DNA of 64,000 bases from Paenibacillus borealis (lineage in GTDB: Bacteria > Bacillota > Bacilli > Paenibacillales > Paenibacillaceae), in the NCBI RefSeq assembly GCF_000758665.1, contig NZ_CP009285.1, positions 1,488,001 to 1,552,000 of the forward strand. The letters are read 5' to 3'. The translations under genes and the position numbers were made by a program. Position 1 is the stretch's first letter, and every line of letters begins with the position of its first letter. Positions 45,788 to 55,326 of the stretch are shown here, in pieces. Under the pieces are notes generated by a model. That model was not told the origin of the DNA. It searched no databases and was given only the letters and a program-made list of their open reading frames with translations.

Positions 45788-46543
45788 ATGATGAAAATCC
45801 AACTTATCCGCCACGCCGCCCTTTGGCTGGAATACGGTGGTGTAACCTTTCTGGTTGACCCGATGCTGAGTGCCCAGGGAGTCAATCCGCCCATTATTAA
45901 TACTGCGAATGAGCACCGGAATCCGCTGGTTTCTTTACCCGGTCCTGCCGCGCAGTGGCTGGAGCCGGATGCTGTGCTGGTAACTCATCTTCATCAGGAT
46001 CACTGGGATGCTGCTGCGGCAGAGCTTTTATCACATGAGCTGCCGGTATTATGCCAGGAGGGGGACGGGGAGAGGATCACAGCCCAGGGCTTTGCCCGTG
46101 TCACAGAGATTAAGGACAGTGTGCCAGCTTCCTTCGGAGCAGTAACCTTGACACGGACCGGAGGGCAACACGGGACGGGAGAGATCGGAGAGCGAATGGG
46201 CAAGGTATCCGGTTTCGTATTCCGGGCAGAAGGTGAGCCTGTTCTGTACCTGGCAGGAGATACAATATGGTGCAGTGAGGTGGAGCCAGTGCTTGCCGGC
46301 CATCAGCCGGAAGTTATTGTCGTTAATGCCGGAGGAGCAAGCTTCGTAAGCGGGGGGCATATTACCATGAATGAGCAGGATGTTGTGGAGTTATGCCGTG
46401 CCGCACCTGCTGCCTCGGTAATTGCCGTTCATATGGATGCCATCAACCACTGCTATGTTACCCGTGAGCAGCTGAGTCAGCGTCTTGAATCCGAAGGGCT
46501 ACTGGGCCGTGTCGCTATCCCCCTGGATGGAGAATGGGTGTAG
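45788..46543 (+). CDS. MBL-fold metal-dependent hydrolase (UlaG-like)
   Basis: A 251-aa protein. The HxHxDH motif reads VTHLHQDHWDA, with AGDTIW later supplying the bridging aspartate and HMDAINH near the end. N-terminal IRHAALWLEYGGVTFLVDPM is typical of the UlaG-like branch. The substrate is unknown. ATG 45788 follows GGAAGAGG by 5 bp; GTG 45782 is an alternative. Confidence 0.85.
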   Translation: MMKIQLIRHAALWLEYGGVTFLVDPMLSAQGVNPPIINTANEHRNPLVSLPGPAAQWLEPDAVLVTHLHQDHWDAAAAELLSHELPVLCQEGDGERITAQGFARVTEIKDSVPASFGAVTLTRTGGQHGTGEIGERMGKVSGFVFRAEGEPVLYLAGDTIWCSEVEPVLAGHQPEVIVVNAGGASFVSGGHITMNEQDVVELCRAAPAASVIAVHMDAINHCYVTREQLSQRLESEGLLGRVAIPLDGEWV

Positions 46544-46597
46544 TCCAAGGGAAAATCGGATAATCTGAAAACGATCTCACAATCTCCACCCCGACGC

Positions 46598-46626
46598 TTG
46601 ACTATACCAAAAAATCATGATAAATT
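46598..46626 (+). promoter_or_regulatory. Promoter of the tRNA-Asn/tRNA-Ser unit
   Basis: TTGACT (46598-46603), 17 bp, TAAATT (46621-46626), placed 21 bp before tRNA-Asn. Confidence 0.65.
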
Positions 46627-46647
46627 AATCCTTGTTCATGTTAATGT

Positions 46648-46723
46648 TCCCTGATAGCTCAGTTGGTAGAGCACTCGACTGTTAATCGAGTTGTCACAGG
46701 TTCGAGTCCTGTTCGGGGAGCCA
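46648..46723 (+). tRNA. tRNA-Asn (GTT)
   Basis: A full cloverleaf: acceptor TCCCTGA with TCGGGGA, anticodon arm CTCGACT-GTT-AATCGAG, T-arm GGTTCGAGTCC, encoded CCA. Confidence 0.97.
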
Positions 46724-46729
46724 TTACTT

Positions 46730-46818
46730 GGAGAGATACCCAAGTGGCTATAAGGGGACCCTCTGCTAAGGGGTTAGACTGCGTAAGCGGTGCGAGGGTT
46801 CGAATCCCTCTCTCTCCG
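46730..46818 (+). tRNA. tRNA-Ser (GCT)
   Basis: A class II tRNA with a long variable arm. Acceptor GGAGAGA pairs with TCTCTCC, anticodon GCT in CCTCTGCTAAGG, T-arm GGTTCGAATCC. CCA is not encoded. Confidence 0.95.
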
Positions 46819-46929
46819 TAGATATACTTCCCTGCAAGGGAGGAGAACCCTCAGCGGTTCGTTGGAGCATAAGCTTCGTTAGGGATTCTCCGCAATCTCT
46901 CACGCAGTGAGAGTATCCCTCTCTCTCCG
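46804..46929 (+). repeat. 15-bp tRNA-Ser 3'-end duplication around a structured spacer
   Basis: ATCCCTCTCTCTCCG, the last 15 bp of tRNA-Ser (46804-46818), recurs at 46915-46929. The 96 bp between can fold (GGAGAACCCT with AGGGATTCTCC; CTCTCACGCAGTGAGAG). It contains no gene. Confidence 0.65.
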
Positions 46930-46960
46930 TTCTTGAAATGATTCATATGGATTAATACGT

Positions 46961-46987
46961 AAGGAGCTCATTTTGAGCTCCTTTTTT
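46961..46987 (+). terminator. Terminator after the tRNA pair
   Basis: AAGGAGCTCA, TTT, TGAGCTCCTT, then TTTT. Confidence 0.92.
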
Positions 46988-47040
46988 GCGTGCTTCCAGT
47001 CGGGCGTAGTGGATCCTTGAACGATGCAGCGTCCCTTTTG

Positions 47041-47074
47041 ATGTCGCAATTACATATAATACATGTCGCATTTA
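47041..47074. promoter_or_regulatory. 22-bp-spaced direct repeats, possible AraC-type operator
   Basis: ATGTCGCAATTA (47041-47052) and ATGTCGCATTTA (47063-47074) are direct repeats two helical turns apart, 75-108 bp before the Gfo/Idh/MocA start. This is the layout of AraC-family sites, and the operon encodes such a regulator. Confidence 0.5.
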
Positions 47075-47148
47075 TCTACTAAAAAACCTGCTTATTATAT
47101 GATACTTTATAGATGATGTCAGAATAATGTATATGGAGGTACGGGCGA

Positions 47149-48153
47149 ATGAGCATTAGGATTGGCAAGATCAGCTTTTGGCATGTGCATGCCTGGGATT
47201 ATACGAAGCAGGCTCAGGAGCATGGTGATACTGTAATCGCTGCGGTGTGGGACGAGGATGCGGAGCGGGGCAAGAAGGCGGCAGACAGCTTGAGTGTCCC
47301 GTTTTTTGATTCGTTGGAAGACATGCTTGCACAAAAGGATATCGATGCCGTTATTGTCGACGCGCCAACCAATATGCACCGGGATATCATCATTGCGGCT
47401 GCCAAAGCCGGCAAGCACATCTTCACCGAGAAGGTGATTGCGTCAACGTTAAGTGAGGTCAATGAAATCCTGTCAGAAGTCTCGGAGAATGGGGTCAAGC
47501 TAACTGTTTCCCTGCCCCGGTTAAATGATGGCTATACGCTATCTGTTCAGGACGTTTTAAACCAGCGAATGCTTGGAGAAATAACGTATGTCAGAGTCCG
47601 CTTATCCCATAACGGCGCAACTGCAAACTGGCTGCCCGAACATTTCTTTAGCTTGGAGCAATGCCAGGGCGGTGCTTTAATTGACCTTGGATGTCACCCC
47701 ATGTACCTGGCAAGGCTGTTTCTGGATCAAGAGGTGACCGGTGTAAGCGCGAGCTTTGGGTATGTAACGGGCAAGGAAGTGGAAGACAACGCGGTGGCGA
47801 CACTTTATACCAGTTCAGGAGCTATTGGTGTGGTGGAAGCCGGGTTCGTGAATAGCTACTCACCATTTACCATCGAAGTGCATGGAACGGAAGGAACCCT
47901 GCTATATGGAACGCCTGAAGAGAAGCTGCTCGTTAGAAGTGCCAAAGCGGCAGATAAAGGAGATTCCTGGAACGATATTCCTCTGATGGCCCGCCGGGAA
48001 AGTGCATTTGAACAATGGGTCACCCACATTCAGAACAACACGCTTGCGGCCGAGAATATTCAAATCGCAACCGAGCTTACAAGGTTAATGGAGGCGGCGA
48101 ATCTCTCGGCGAAAGAAGGCCGTGTTATCCGGTTAGCCGAATTGAATCCTTGA
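47149..48153 (+). CDS. Gfo/Idh/MocA-family oxidoreductase 1
   Basis: A 334-aa protein. N-terminal Rossmann domain, then AGKHIFTEKVIAST, which takes the place of the usual EKP motif, and GGALIDLGCHPMYLARLFL as the substrate-side helix with catalytic-type D and H. The usual N-terminal GxGxxG is weak (RIGKISFWHVHAWDY), so the cofactor loop is unusual. The family oxidises sugars or inositols with NAD(P). It heads an operon with an AraC regulator and a second family member. Confidence 0.85.
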   Translation: MSIRIGKISFWHVHAWDYTKQAQEHGDTVIAAVWDEDAERGKKAADSLSVPFFDSLEDMLAQKDIDAVIVDAPTNMHRDIIIAAAKAGKHIFTEKVIASTLSEVNEILSEVSENGVKLTVSLPRLNDGYTLSVQDVLNQRMLGEITYVRVRLSHNGATANWLPEHFFSLEQCQGGALIDLGCHPMYLARLFLDQEVTGVSASFGYVTGKEVEDNAVATLYTSSGAIGVVEAGFVNSYSPFTIEVHGTEGTLLYGTPEEKLLVRSAKAADKGDSWNDIPLMARRESAFEQWVTHIQNNTLAAENIQIATELTRLMEAANLSAKEGRVIRLAELNP

Positions 48154-48189
48154 TTACTCATTTCATAAGAGCTTAGCAGGAGGATTACA

Positions 48190-49107
48190 ATGAGCCATTT
48201 TCCCTTCGGGATTATGTTTGAGAAGCAGGATATGCTTGAAAGACTGGATATTTCAATTCTGTGGGGACATTATGAAATTTCAGTTCTCCGGTTTCATTTG
48301 ACCTCTTTTCCGCCGGGAAAGGTCATTGATTTCCATAACCATGCTGAATTTGAATTTCATTTTATCCCGCGGGGCAAGGGGACAGTCATTCTTGGCGATC
48401 AGCTGTATCCTTTATCGGAGGGAATGCTCTATTTAACCGGACCGGGAGTCATGCATCGTCAGGAGGCGGATCCGGAGGAATCGATGGAGGAGTTATGTCT
48501 GCATGTCAAGATTACGGAGAAGCTCAGAGAAGATGCAGATCCATGGGAGGTCGCTGAAGCCGAGGAATGCGTTGAGAAGCTGAGGAAGCTTCCGCCTATA
48601 CCTGCTCAAGATTATCACCGGGCTATGAAATGCTTTCTCGAAGCCTATGAGGCCTGTGACGGCAAGCTTACAGGGTATTACACCTCCATCAAACATCTCG
48701 TGATCAGTATTTTACTGAAGGTAACCAGAACTTATGATACTGGCGGGATGGGAACCTCCGCACCGGTCAGGGATATGCTGGCCTACCGCTATCAATATGC
48801 CATTCAGTACATGGAAGCGAATTCTTCAGCAACCGTGACTCTGGAGAATGTGGCTGAGAAGCTGAATATCAGCTCCAGGCAGCTGCAGCGAATATTTAAG
48901 CATATCCATCCGGATAAAACCTTCAGCCGGGTTCTTGAAGATATAAGATTGCAGGCCGTATGCAGCAAGCTTGAATCCGGTACCCTGCCGATCGAACATA
49001 TCGCCCAGTCCGAAGGATTTACCAATGCGACCTACCTGCATTCGGTTTTCCGCAAGCGGCTCGGAATGACTCCGGCTGCTTACCGTAAGTCCAAAAAATT
49101 AAATTAA
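48190..49107 (+). CDS. AraC-family transcriptional regulator
   Basis: A 305-aa protein. The N-terminal cupin sensor (IDFHNHAEFEFHFIPRGKGT) is followed by a C-terminal pair of helix-turn-helix motifs: VTLENVAEKLNISSRQLQRI and AQSEGFTNATYLHSVFRKRL, ending GMTPAAYRK. It probably senses a sugar and acts on its own operon. AGGAGGA precedes the ATG, 36 bp after the upstream oxidoreductase. Confidence 0.92.
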   Translation: MSHFPFGIMFEKQDMLERLDISILWGHYEISVLRFHLTSFPPGKVIDFHNHAEFEFHFIPRGKGTVILGDQLYPLSEGMLYLTGPGVMHRQEADPEESMEELCLHVKITEKLREDADPWEVAEAEECVEKLRKLPPIPAQDYHRAMKCFLEAYEACDGKLTGYYTSIKHLVISILLKVTRTYDTGGMGTSAPVRDMLAYRYQYAIQYMEANSSATVTLENVAEKLNISSRQLQRIFKHIHPDKTFSRVLEDIRLQAVCSKLESGTLPIEHIAQSEGFTNATYLHSVFRKRLGMTPAAYRKSKKLN

Positions 49108-49125
49108 AAGTGAGGATGAGAGGAT

Positions 49126-50208
49126 ATGAGCAAAGTGTATCGTGTGGGCATTATCGGGTGCGGGGGCATAGCCAACGGGAAGCATCTTCCGGCCTTAAGC
49201 AGACAGGACAAAGTGCAGATAGTTGCCTTTTGCGACATTATTAAAGAACGGGCTGAAGCAGCTGCTGAACAATATGGAGGCGCAGATGCTGCGGTCTACA
49301 CTGACTATCAGGAATTATTGAGGGATGCTTCTATTGATATTGTTCATGTTCTTACTCCGAATGATGCGCATGCGGAAATCTCCATTGCGGCGTTGGAAGC
49401 GGGAAAACATGTGATGTGTGAGAAGCCAATGGCCAAGACGGCGGCAGATGCCCTGCGTATGGTCGAAGCGGCCAAACGTACAGGCAAGAAGCTGACGATC
49501 GGGTATGACAACCGGTTCAGACAAGACAGCCAATACCTGAAGAAGGTCTGTGAATCCGGTGAGCTGGGCCATATCTATTATGGGAAGGCACATGCCATCA
49601 GACGGAGAGCTGTCCCTACCTGGGGTGTTTTCCTGGATGAGGAGAAGCAGGGGGGAGGGCCGCTTATTGATATCGGAACCCACGCGCTTGATCTGACGCT
49701 CTGGATGATGGATAACTATAAACCGAAGGTCGTACTGGGTACCAAATACCATGAGCTCTCCCGGAAAGAAGAGGCAGCCAATGCCTGGGGGCCATGGGAT
49801 CCGGAGAAATTCACCGTGGAAGACTCCGCATTCGGGATGATTGTGATGGAGAATGGTGCAACGATTACGCTGGAAGCGAGCTGGGCGCTGAATTCGCTTG
49901 ACGTGGATGAAGCCAAGTGCAGCTTAAGCGGAACCGAAGCGGGTGCGGATATGAAGGATGGTCTCAGAATTAACGGGGAAAAGCATAGTAAGCTGTACAT
50001 GAAGGAAATTGAGCTCGGTGCCGGAGGAGTGGCTTTCTATGAAGGAAAAGCAGAGAAAGCTACGGATATAGAATTGAGAAAGTGGATTGAAGCAATTGAA
50101 CAGGATAAGGATCCGGTCGTGACCCCTGAACAGGCTTATGTGGTCTCCCGGATTCTGGAGGCTATCTATGAATCTGCACAGACCGGTAAAGCGGTATATT
50201 TGAATTAA
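49126..50208 (+). CDS. Gfo/Idh/MocA-family oxidoreductase 2
   Basis: A 360-aa protein. RVGIIGCGGIANGKHLPAL is a full NAD(P)-binding loop, GKHVMCEKPMAKT the EKP motif, and GGGPLIDIGTHALDLTLWMM the catalytic helix with D and H. It is likely a sugar or inositol dehydrogenase acting together with oxidoreductase 1. A terminator follows. Confidence 0.92.
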   Translation: MSKVYRVGIIGCGGIANGKHLPALSRQDKVQIVAFCDIIKERAEAAAEQYGGADAAVYTDYQELLRDASIDIVHVLTPNDAHAEISIAALEAGKHVMCEKPMAKTAADALRMVEAAKRTGKKLTIGYDNRFRQDSQYLKKVCESGELGHIYYGKAHAIRRRAVPTWGVFLDEEKQGGGPLIDIGTHALDLTLWMMDNYKPKVVLGTKYHELSRKEEAANAWGPWDPEKFTVEDSAFGMIVMENGATITLEASWALNSLDVDEAKCSLSGTEAGADMKDGLRINGEKHSKLYMKEIELGAGGVAFYEGKAEKATDIELRKWIEAIEQDKDPVVTPEQAYVVSRILEAIYESAQTGKAVYLN

Positions 50209-50227
50209 ACGTCCTATCAGGCAAATG

Positions 50228-50268
50228 AGCCGGACCTCGATGTAAGAGGTGCCGGCTTGTATGTTTTT
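50228..50268 (+). terminator. Terminator after the oxidoreductase operon
   Basis: AGCCGG-ACCTC pairs with GAGGT-GCCGGCT (one bulge), followed by TGTATGTTTTT. Confidence 0.75.
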
Positions 50269-50659
50269 ATCAAATAACGACAAAAAGTCTGTCGGTTCAA
50301 CCCGTTACCCCTTTAATAAATTGAAGGATTGATGCTGTAAAGAGACAAATGTTATATTAATTGCGCAAAAATCAAGTATTGTATAAGAAAAGGAAACAAA
50401 TCCTAAAACCATCCTGCTTCAAAATCCTCTGAATTACTCCTGTTTTCTTCGCGTTTTTCAAAATCCGACAAAAACCTACCGAATACTACACATACCATGT
50501 TATGTAACATAACACCAATTCTTGAATTTTATATTAATTCACATAAAAATTAGTGACGACACCCAACCCTTGTGTTAATATAAATGACATCATAAAGAAG
50601 AAAAGAGATGTGAGGCAGAGAAAGGGGATTTTTATTATTATGGGGAAAAGGGGATGGCG
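50269..50659 (+). promoter_or_regulatory. AT-rich upstream region of the liv operon
   Basis: About 390 bp without a gene. It is AT-rich, with several AATT/TTAATT palindromic patches between 50510 and 50585 and a TTAATATAAAT box near 50573. No riboswitch or T-box is recognisable. Confidence 0.4.
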
Positions 50660-51565
50660 ATGGAGTACTTCATTCAGCAACTAATAAACGGGATTTCCGT
50701 AGGCAGCATCTATGCTCTGATCGCCCTTGGCTACACCATGGTTTACGGTATCATCAAACTGATCAATTTTGCGCACGGCGATGTATTTATGGTAGGTTCG
50801 TTTATCGGACTCTACAGTGCCAAATATCTGGCGAATGCCGGATTGCCGCCCATCGTTGTCCTGCTCTTGTCGCTGATCATTTCGATGACCATCAGCGCAT
50901 TGCTCGGTATCACAATAGAGCGTCTGGCTTACAAGCCGCTTCGCAAGTCTACACGGATTGCCGCGCTGATCACAGCGATTGGTGTATCCTTCCTGCTTGA
51001 ATATACCGGAGTATTGATTCTCGGGCCTCAGGCTCAGGGCTTCCCGGATATTATGGATAAGAAGCAGTATCATCTGTTTGGAACTTCCATACAGGTTGAA
51101 TCTAATCAGATTATGATTCTTCTAACAACGATTATTCTAATGCTTGTCCTGCAGTATATCGTCCGTTATACCAGAACCGGTAAAGCAATGCGGGCGGTAT
51201 CGTTCGATGTGGAAGCGGCACGATTGATGGGGATCAACGTAGACCGCACCATTTCAGCTACTTTCGCAATTGGTTCAGCGCTTGCCGCTGCTGCCGGAGT
51301 CATTTTTGGAATGACCTATAACTCAGTCGATCCTTTGATGGGGGTTATGCCTGGACTCAAAGCTTTCGTAGCTGCGGTGCTCGGGGGAATCGGAAGTATT
51401 CCTGGTGCACTTGTAGGCGGATTGCTGCTGGGAACGGTAGAGACGGAAATATCTTCACTCGGATTCTCCTCATGGCGTGATGGCGTGGCCTTTGCGGTAC
51501 TGATTCTGATCCTTATCTTTAAACCATCCGGACTGTTTGGCAAGAATGTCCGGGAGAAAGTGTAG
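50660..51565 (+). CDS. livH: Branched-chain amino acid ABC transporter permease LivH
   Basis: A 301-aa permease: EYFIQQLINGISVGSIYALI, YTMVYGIIKLINFAHGDVFM, and the cytoplasmic motif RAVSFDVEAARLMGINVDRT. It pairs with LivM to carry Leu, Ile or Val. ATG 50660 lies 6 bp after AGGGG; ATG 50654 is an alternative. First gene of livHMGF-J. Confidence 0.95.
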   Translation: MEYFIQQLINGISVGSIYALIALGYTMVYGIIKLINFAHGDVFMVGSFIGLYSAKYLANAGLPPIVVLLLSLIISMTISALLGITIERLAYKPLRKSTRIAALITAIGVSFLLEYTGVLILGPQAQGFPDIMDKKQYHLFGTSIQVESNQIMILLTTIILMLVLQYIVRYTRTGKAMRAVSFDVEAARLMGINVDRTISATFAIGSALAAAAGVIFGMTYNSVDPLMGVMPGLKAFVAAVLGGIGSIPGALVGGLLLGTVETEISSLGFSSWRDGVAFAVLILILIFKPSGLFGKNVREKV

Positions 51566-51577
51566 GAGGGAATTACC

Positions 51578-52546
51578 GTGAAAAACTTGAATAAAAAATT
51601 CTGGATGGGCATTATTGTCGCCCTCGCATTCTATGGAGTAATCAAAGTTCTTCTAACAACCGGAGTTCTTAGTGATGTTAATCAGTCTATGCTCCTTCTG
51701 ATCGGTGTTAACATCATGCTTGCCGTATCACTCAACCTGATTACCGGGATTACCGGACAGTTCTCCATTGGTCATGCCGGATTTATGTCCGTAGGTGCTT
51801 ACACTTCGGCGATCCTTACGCTTGACTACAACGTGCCATTCGTACCGGCAATTATAGCTGGGGGACTTTTGGCGGCAGTATTCGGCGTACTGATCGGGAT
51901 GCCTACCCTCCGGCTCAACGGTGACTATCTGGCCATCGCCACACTGGGGTTCGGTGAAATCATCCGGATTATCATGCTGAATACTGAATACGTCGGCGGG
52001 GCTTCGGGGCTCAGCGGTATTCCTGCCAAAACAACATGGACGATGTTATTCTTCTTCACCCTGATTTCTGTTGTTCTCATTAATAACTTCATTAGATCTA
52101 CACACGGCCGGGCCTGTATTGCTATCCGTGAGAATGAAATTGCTGCAGAGGCTATGGGGATTAATACGACACGCTACAAAATTATCGCTTTCACCATCGG
52201 TGCTTTGTTTGCCGGGATTGCAGGCGGGCTGTCAGCTCATACGTTCTACGTTATCACGCCGGGCAGTTTCAACTTCCTGAAGTCGTTTGAAATTATCGTT
52301 ATGGTTGTTCTCGGGGGACTTGGCAGCACGGCCGGTTCCATCGTCGGAGCGGTATTTGTTACCCTGCTCTACACGTACCTGCGTGAATTCCCTGAATGGC
52401 GCATGATTATTTACTCCATCGTGCTCATCCTGATGATGATCTTCCGTCCAAGCGGCCTGCTTGGCACAACCAAATTCTCATTCGGCAAGTTCGGTAAAAA
52501 GGAGGCTAAGGCAAATGACACAATCGAAGGCAGCAGTGCTCCTTGA
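51578..52546 (+). CDS. livM: Branched-chain amino acid ABC transporter permease LivM
   Basis: A 322-aa permease with GTG start after AGGAGGG. NLITGITGQFSIGHAGFMSV and IRENEIAAEAMGINTTRYK are typical LivM motifs. Its last 32 bp overlap livG. Confidence 0.95.
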   Translation: MKNLNKKFWMGIIVALAFYGVIKVLLTTGVLSDVNQSMLLLIGVNIMLAVSLNLITGITGQFSIGHAGFMSVGAYTSAILTLDYNVPFVPAIIAGGLLAAVFGVLIGMPTLRLNGDYLAIATLGFGEIIRIIMLNTEYVGGASGLSGIPAKTTWTMLFFFTLISVVLINNFIRSTHGRACIAIRENEIAAEAMGINTTRYKIIAFTIGALFAGIAGGLSAHTFYVITPGSFNFLKSFEIIVMVVLGGLGSTAGSIVGAVFVTLLYTYLREFPEWRMIIYSIVLILMMIFRPSGLLGTTKFSFGKFGKKEAKANDTIEGSSAP

Positions 52547-53297
52547 TGTTAAGGAAGCCAGCCGATCCTTTGGCGGACTTAAGGCAGTCAGTGATGTTTC
52601 CCTTCATATTAATAAAGGTGAACTGATTGGGCTGATCGGACCCAACGGCGCCGGCAAAACGACATTGTTCAATCTGCTGACCGGGGTTTACCCCCCTTCA
52701 TCGGGCAGCATTCTTCTGAATAACGAATCCATCGGCGGCATGAAGCCTTATAAGATTAACCATAAAGGTGCCGCCCGTACGTTCCAGAACATCCGCTTAT
52801 TTACGGCTATGACCGTGTTGGAGAATGTCAAAATTGCTTTTCATCAGCATGCGAAACACTCATTGTTCTCTTCTATGCTCCGTTTGCCGAAGCATTTCAA
52901 GGGAGAGGACGAAATCACTCAGAAGGCGATGGATATCCTCAAAATATTCAATCTTGCCGATCAGAGTCATGAGGTAGCCAGCAATCTGAGCTATGGTAAC
53001 CAGCGCCGCCTTGAGATTGCCCGGGCGCTTGCGGCCGGACCCAAGCTGCTGCTGCTCGATGAGCCGGCGGCCGGGATGAACCCGAATGAGACACGTGATC
53101 TAATGAATCTGATCGCCTGGATCCGTGAAGAATTCGACCTTACCATTCTGCTGATCGAGCATGATATGTCGCTGGTTATGGGTGTCTGCAACCGGATTTA
53201 CGTCCTGGACCGCGGTATCCTTATCGCTGACGGAACTCCGGTGGAAATCCGGAATAATCCAAAGGTTATCGAAGCGTATTTGGGACAGGAGGCGTAG
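52515..53297 (+). CDS. livG: Branched-chain amino acid ABC transporter ATPase LivG
   Basis: A 260-aa ATPase: Walker A GPNGAGKTTLFN, signature NLSYGNQRRLEIARAL (Liv-type LSYG), Walker B LLLLDEPAAGMNP, H-loop LIEHDM. ATG 52515 follows AAGGAGG inside the end of livM. Confidence 0.95.
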   Translation: MTQSKAAVLLDVKEASRSFGGLKAVSDVSLHINKGELIGLIGPNGAGKTTLFNLLTGVYPPSSGSILLNNESIGGMKPYKINHKGAARTFQNIRLFTAMTVLENVKIAFHQHAKHSLFSSMLRLPKHFKGEDEITQKAMDILKIFNLADQSHEVASNLSYGNQRRLEIARALAAGPKLLLLDEPAAGMNPNETRDLMNLIAWIREEFDLTILLIEHDMSLVMGVCNRIYVLDRGILIADGTPVEIRNNPKVIEAYLGQEA

Positions 53298-53301
53298 AAC
53301 T

Positions 53302-54003
53302 ATGCTTACAGTACAAGGAATCAATGTTTATTACGGAGCTATTCATGCCTTGAAGGATCTCAGCATCAACGTGAAGCAGGGAGAGATCGTTACACTGATT
53401 GGAGCCAATGGCGCCGGGAAGTCCACGCTGCTCAAGACGCTTTCGGGGCTGCTTAAACCCAAAACAGGAAGTATTGAATTCCTGGATAAATCGATTGTGA
53501 ATCAAAGTGTCCAGGCAATTGTTAAGGAAGGGCTGATTCATTGCCCCGAAGGACGGCGTGTATTCGCGAATATGTCCGTCGAGGAAAATCTGGAGCTGGG
53601 TGCTTATCTGCAGGATTCCGGCAGCCTGGCAGCCGACTTCCAGAAAGTCTACAATACTTTCCCGCGACTGCTGGAACGTAAGAAACAGCAAGCCGGAACG
53701 TTGTCCGGCGGGGAACAGCAGATGCTTGCCATGGGGCGGGCGATTATGGGTCATCCCAAGCTGCTGCTGCTGGATGAACCGTCCATGGGTCTGGCGCCGC
53801 TGCTGGTCCAGGATATTTTCAAAATCATCAAAGAAGTCAATGACGCCGGAACCACTGTACTGCTGGTCGAGCAGAATGCCCATCAGGCGCTCAAAATCGC
53901 TGACCGTGCCTATGTTCTCGAGACAGGTAGAGTAGTGCTTGAAGGGGACGCCAAGGAATTGGCCGATTCCGATGAAATCAAAATGGCTTATCTTGGTCAC
54001 TAG
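53302..54003 (+). CDS. livF: Branched-chain amino acid ABC transporter ATPase LivF
   Basis: A 233-aa ATPase: Walker A GANGAGKSTLLK, CPEGRRVFANMSVEENL, signature LSGGEQQMLAMGRAI, Walker B LLLLDEPSMGLAP. ATG 53302 follows AGGAGGCG 4 bp after the livG stop; the longer frame lies inside livG. Confidence 0.95.
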   Translation: MLTVQGINVYYGAIHALKDLSINVKQGEIVTLIGANGAGKSTLLKTLSGLLKPKTGSIEFLDKSIVNQSVQAIVKEGLIHCPEGRRVFANMSVEENLELGAYLQDSGSLAADFQKVYNTFPRLLERKKQQAGTLSGGEQQMLAMGRAIMGHPKLLLLDEPSMGLAPLLVQDIFKIIKEVNDAGTTVLLVEQNAHQALKIADRAYVLETGRVVLEGDAKELADSDEIKMAYLGH

Positions 54004-54081
54004 GAGAGATTAGCCGCACCAAACCGCAGCATCACAGAAACAACATATAAAAATCAATTAATCGGGAGGCTGGGAGAAACA

Positions 54082-55278
54082 ATGAAGAAAATTGGGGCCA
54101 TTATTTTGTCGACAGTACTGACTGCGGTATTAGCATCGGGCTGTGGCAACAACACAGAGAACAGCGGTAACTCTGCAAGCGGCGGAAATGCTGCCGCAGG
54201 CACAATCAAAATCGGGGCTGACCTTGAGCTCACAGGCGGTCAAGCTTCTTTCGGCGACTCCGCATCGAAGGGCGCGAAGCTGGCTGTTGACGAGATCAAC
54301 GCAGCAGGCGGTATTCTTGGTAAGCAGTTGGAACTGGTAATTGCAGATAACGCTTCGAAGTCTGAAGAAGCAACGCAAGCAGCACAGAAGCTGATTACCA
54401 ATGACAAGGTTGTTACAATCATTGGCGCTTCTACTTCTACCAACACGCTGGGTATCGTTCCGGTTGCTACCGAGAAGAAGATTCCACTCGTAGCAGTAGG
54501 TGCAACCAACCCAAAAGTTACTGTTGATGAGCGCAGTGGCAATGTGAATGAATATGTGTTCCGCGCAGCCTTTATCGATCCTTTCCAAGGTGAAGTTATG
54601 GCTAACTTTGCACTCGACTCCCTGAAAGCAAAAACAGCTGTAATCTATACAGATACTTCGAGTGACTACTCGAAAGGTCTGCAGAAGTTCTTCGAAGAAA
54701 CCTTCAAAGCTAAAGGCGGCGAAGTGCTGAGCCAAGAGTCCTACCAACAGAAAGACTCTGACTTCAAAGCCGTTCTGACACGTATCAAAGCAGCTAACCC
54801 GGATGTAATTTACCTGCCGGGCTACTATGAAGAAGTAGGTAAAATCGTAAAACAGGCCCGTGAAATGGGCATTACCGTTCCATTCCTGGGCGGAGACGGA
54901 TGGGATTCTCCGCAGCTGGCTGAAATTGCTGGTGCAGCAGCTCTTGAGAACACATTCATGTCTAACCACTACTCGCCTGAAGATACGGCTACTGAAGTAA
55001 CCAGCTTCGTTGAAGCCTATAAAGCAGCTAACGGCGGCGCAGTTCCAGACGGTATGGCTGCCCTTGGTTATGATGCATTGAAACTGGTTGCTGATGCAAT
55101 CACCCGTGCAGGTGAAGCTGATCCGGCCAAAATTACAGAAGCTTTGGCAGCAACCAAAGATCTGCAGCTCGCTACAGGCAAAATTACCCTGAACGAAACA
55201 CATGACCCGGTTAAAGCGGCTGTCGTTCTGAAATTCGTTGACGGTAAACAGACATTCGAAACAAAGGTTAATCCTTAA
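54082..55278 (+). CDS. Branched-chain amino acid-binding lipoprotein
   Basis: A 398-aa protein. Lipoprotein signal with C21 (VLASGCGNN), an S/N/G-rich linker, then a type I periplasmic-binding fold: IKIGADLELTGGQASFGDSA, AAGGILGKQLELVIADN, VAVGATNPKVT. It delivers Leu/Ile/Val or a related ligand to LivHM. Last gene of the operon; two hairpins follow. Confidence 0.93.
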   Translation: MKKIGAIILSTVLTAVLASGCGNNTENSGNSASGGNAAAGTIKIGADLELTGGQASFGDSASKGAKLAVDEINAAGGILGKQLELVIADNASKSEEATQAAQKLITNDKVVTIIGASTSTNTLGIVPVATEKKIPLVAVGATNPKVTVDERSGNVNEYVFRAAFIDPFQGEVMANFALDSLKAKTAVIYTDTSSDYSKGLQKFFEETFKAKGGEVLSQESYQQKDSDFKAVLTRIKAANPDVIYLPGYYEEVGKIVKQAREMGITVPFLGGDGWDSPQLAEIAGAAALENTFMSNHYSPEDTATEVTSFVEAYKAANGGAVPDGMAALGYDALKLVADAITRAGEADPAKITEALAATKDLQLATGKITLNETHDPVKAAVVLKFVDGKQTFETKVNP

Positions 55279-55326
55279 GAAGTAAACCCGCATATACTAA
55301 GGGGAACGGAATTGGGGTTCTAAACC

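Noticed and set aside
54130..55293. 387-aa minus-strand ORF opposite the Liv binding protein
   Set aside because: Cysteine- and phenylalanine-rich mirror of a coding sequence; no RBS or motif.
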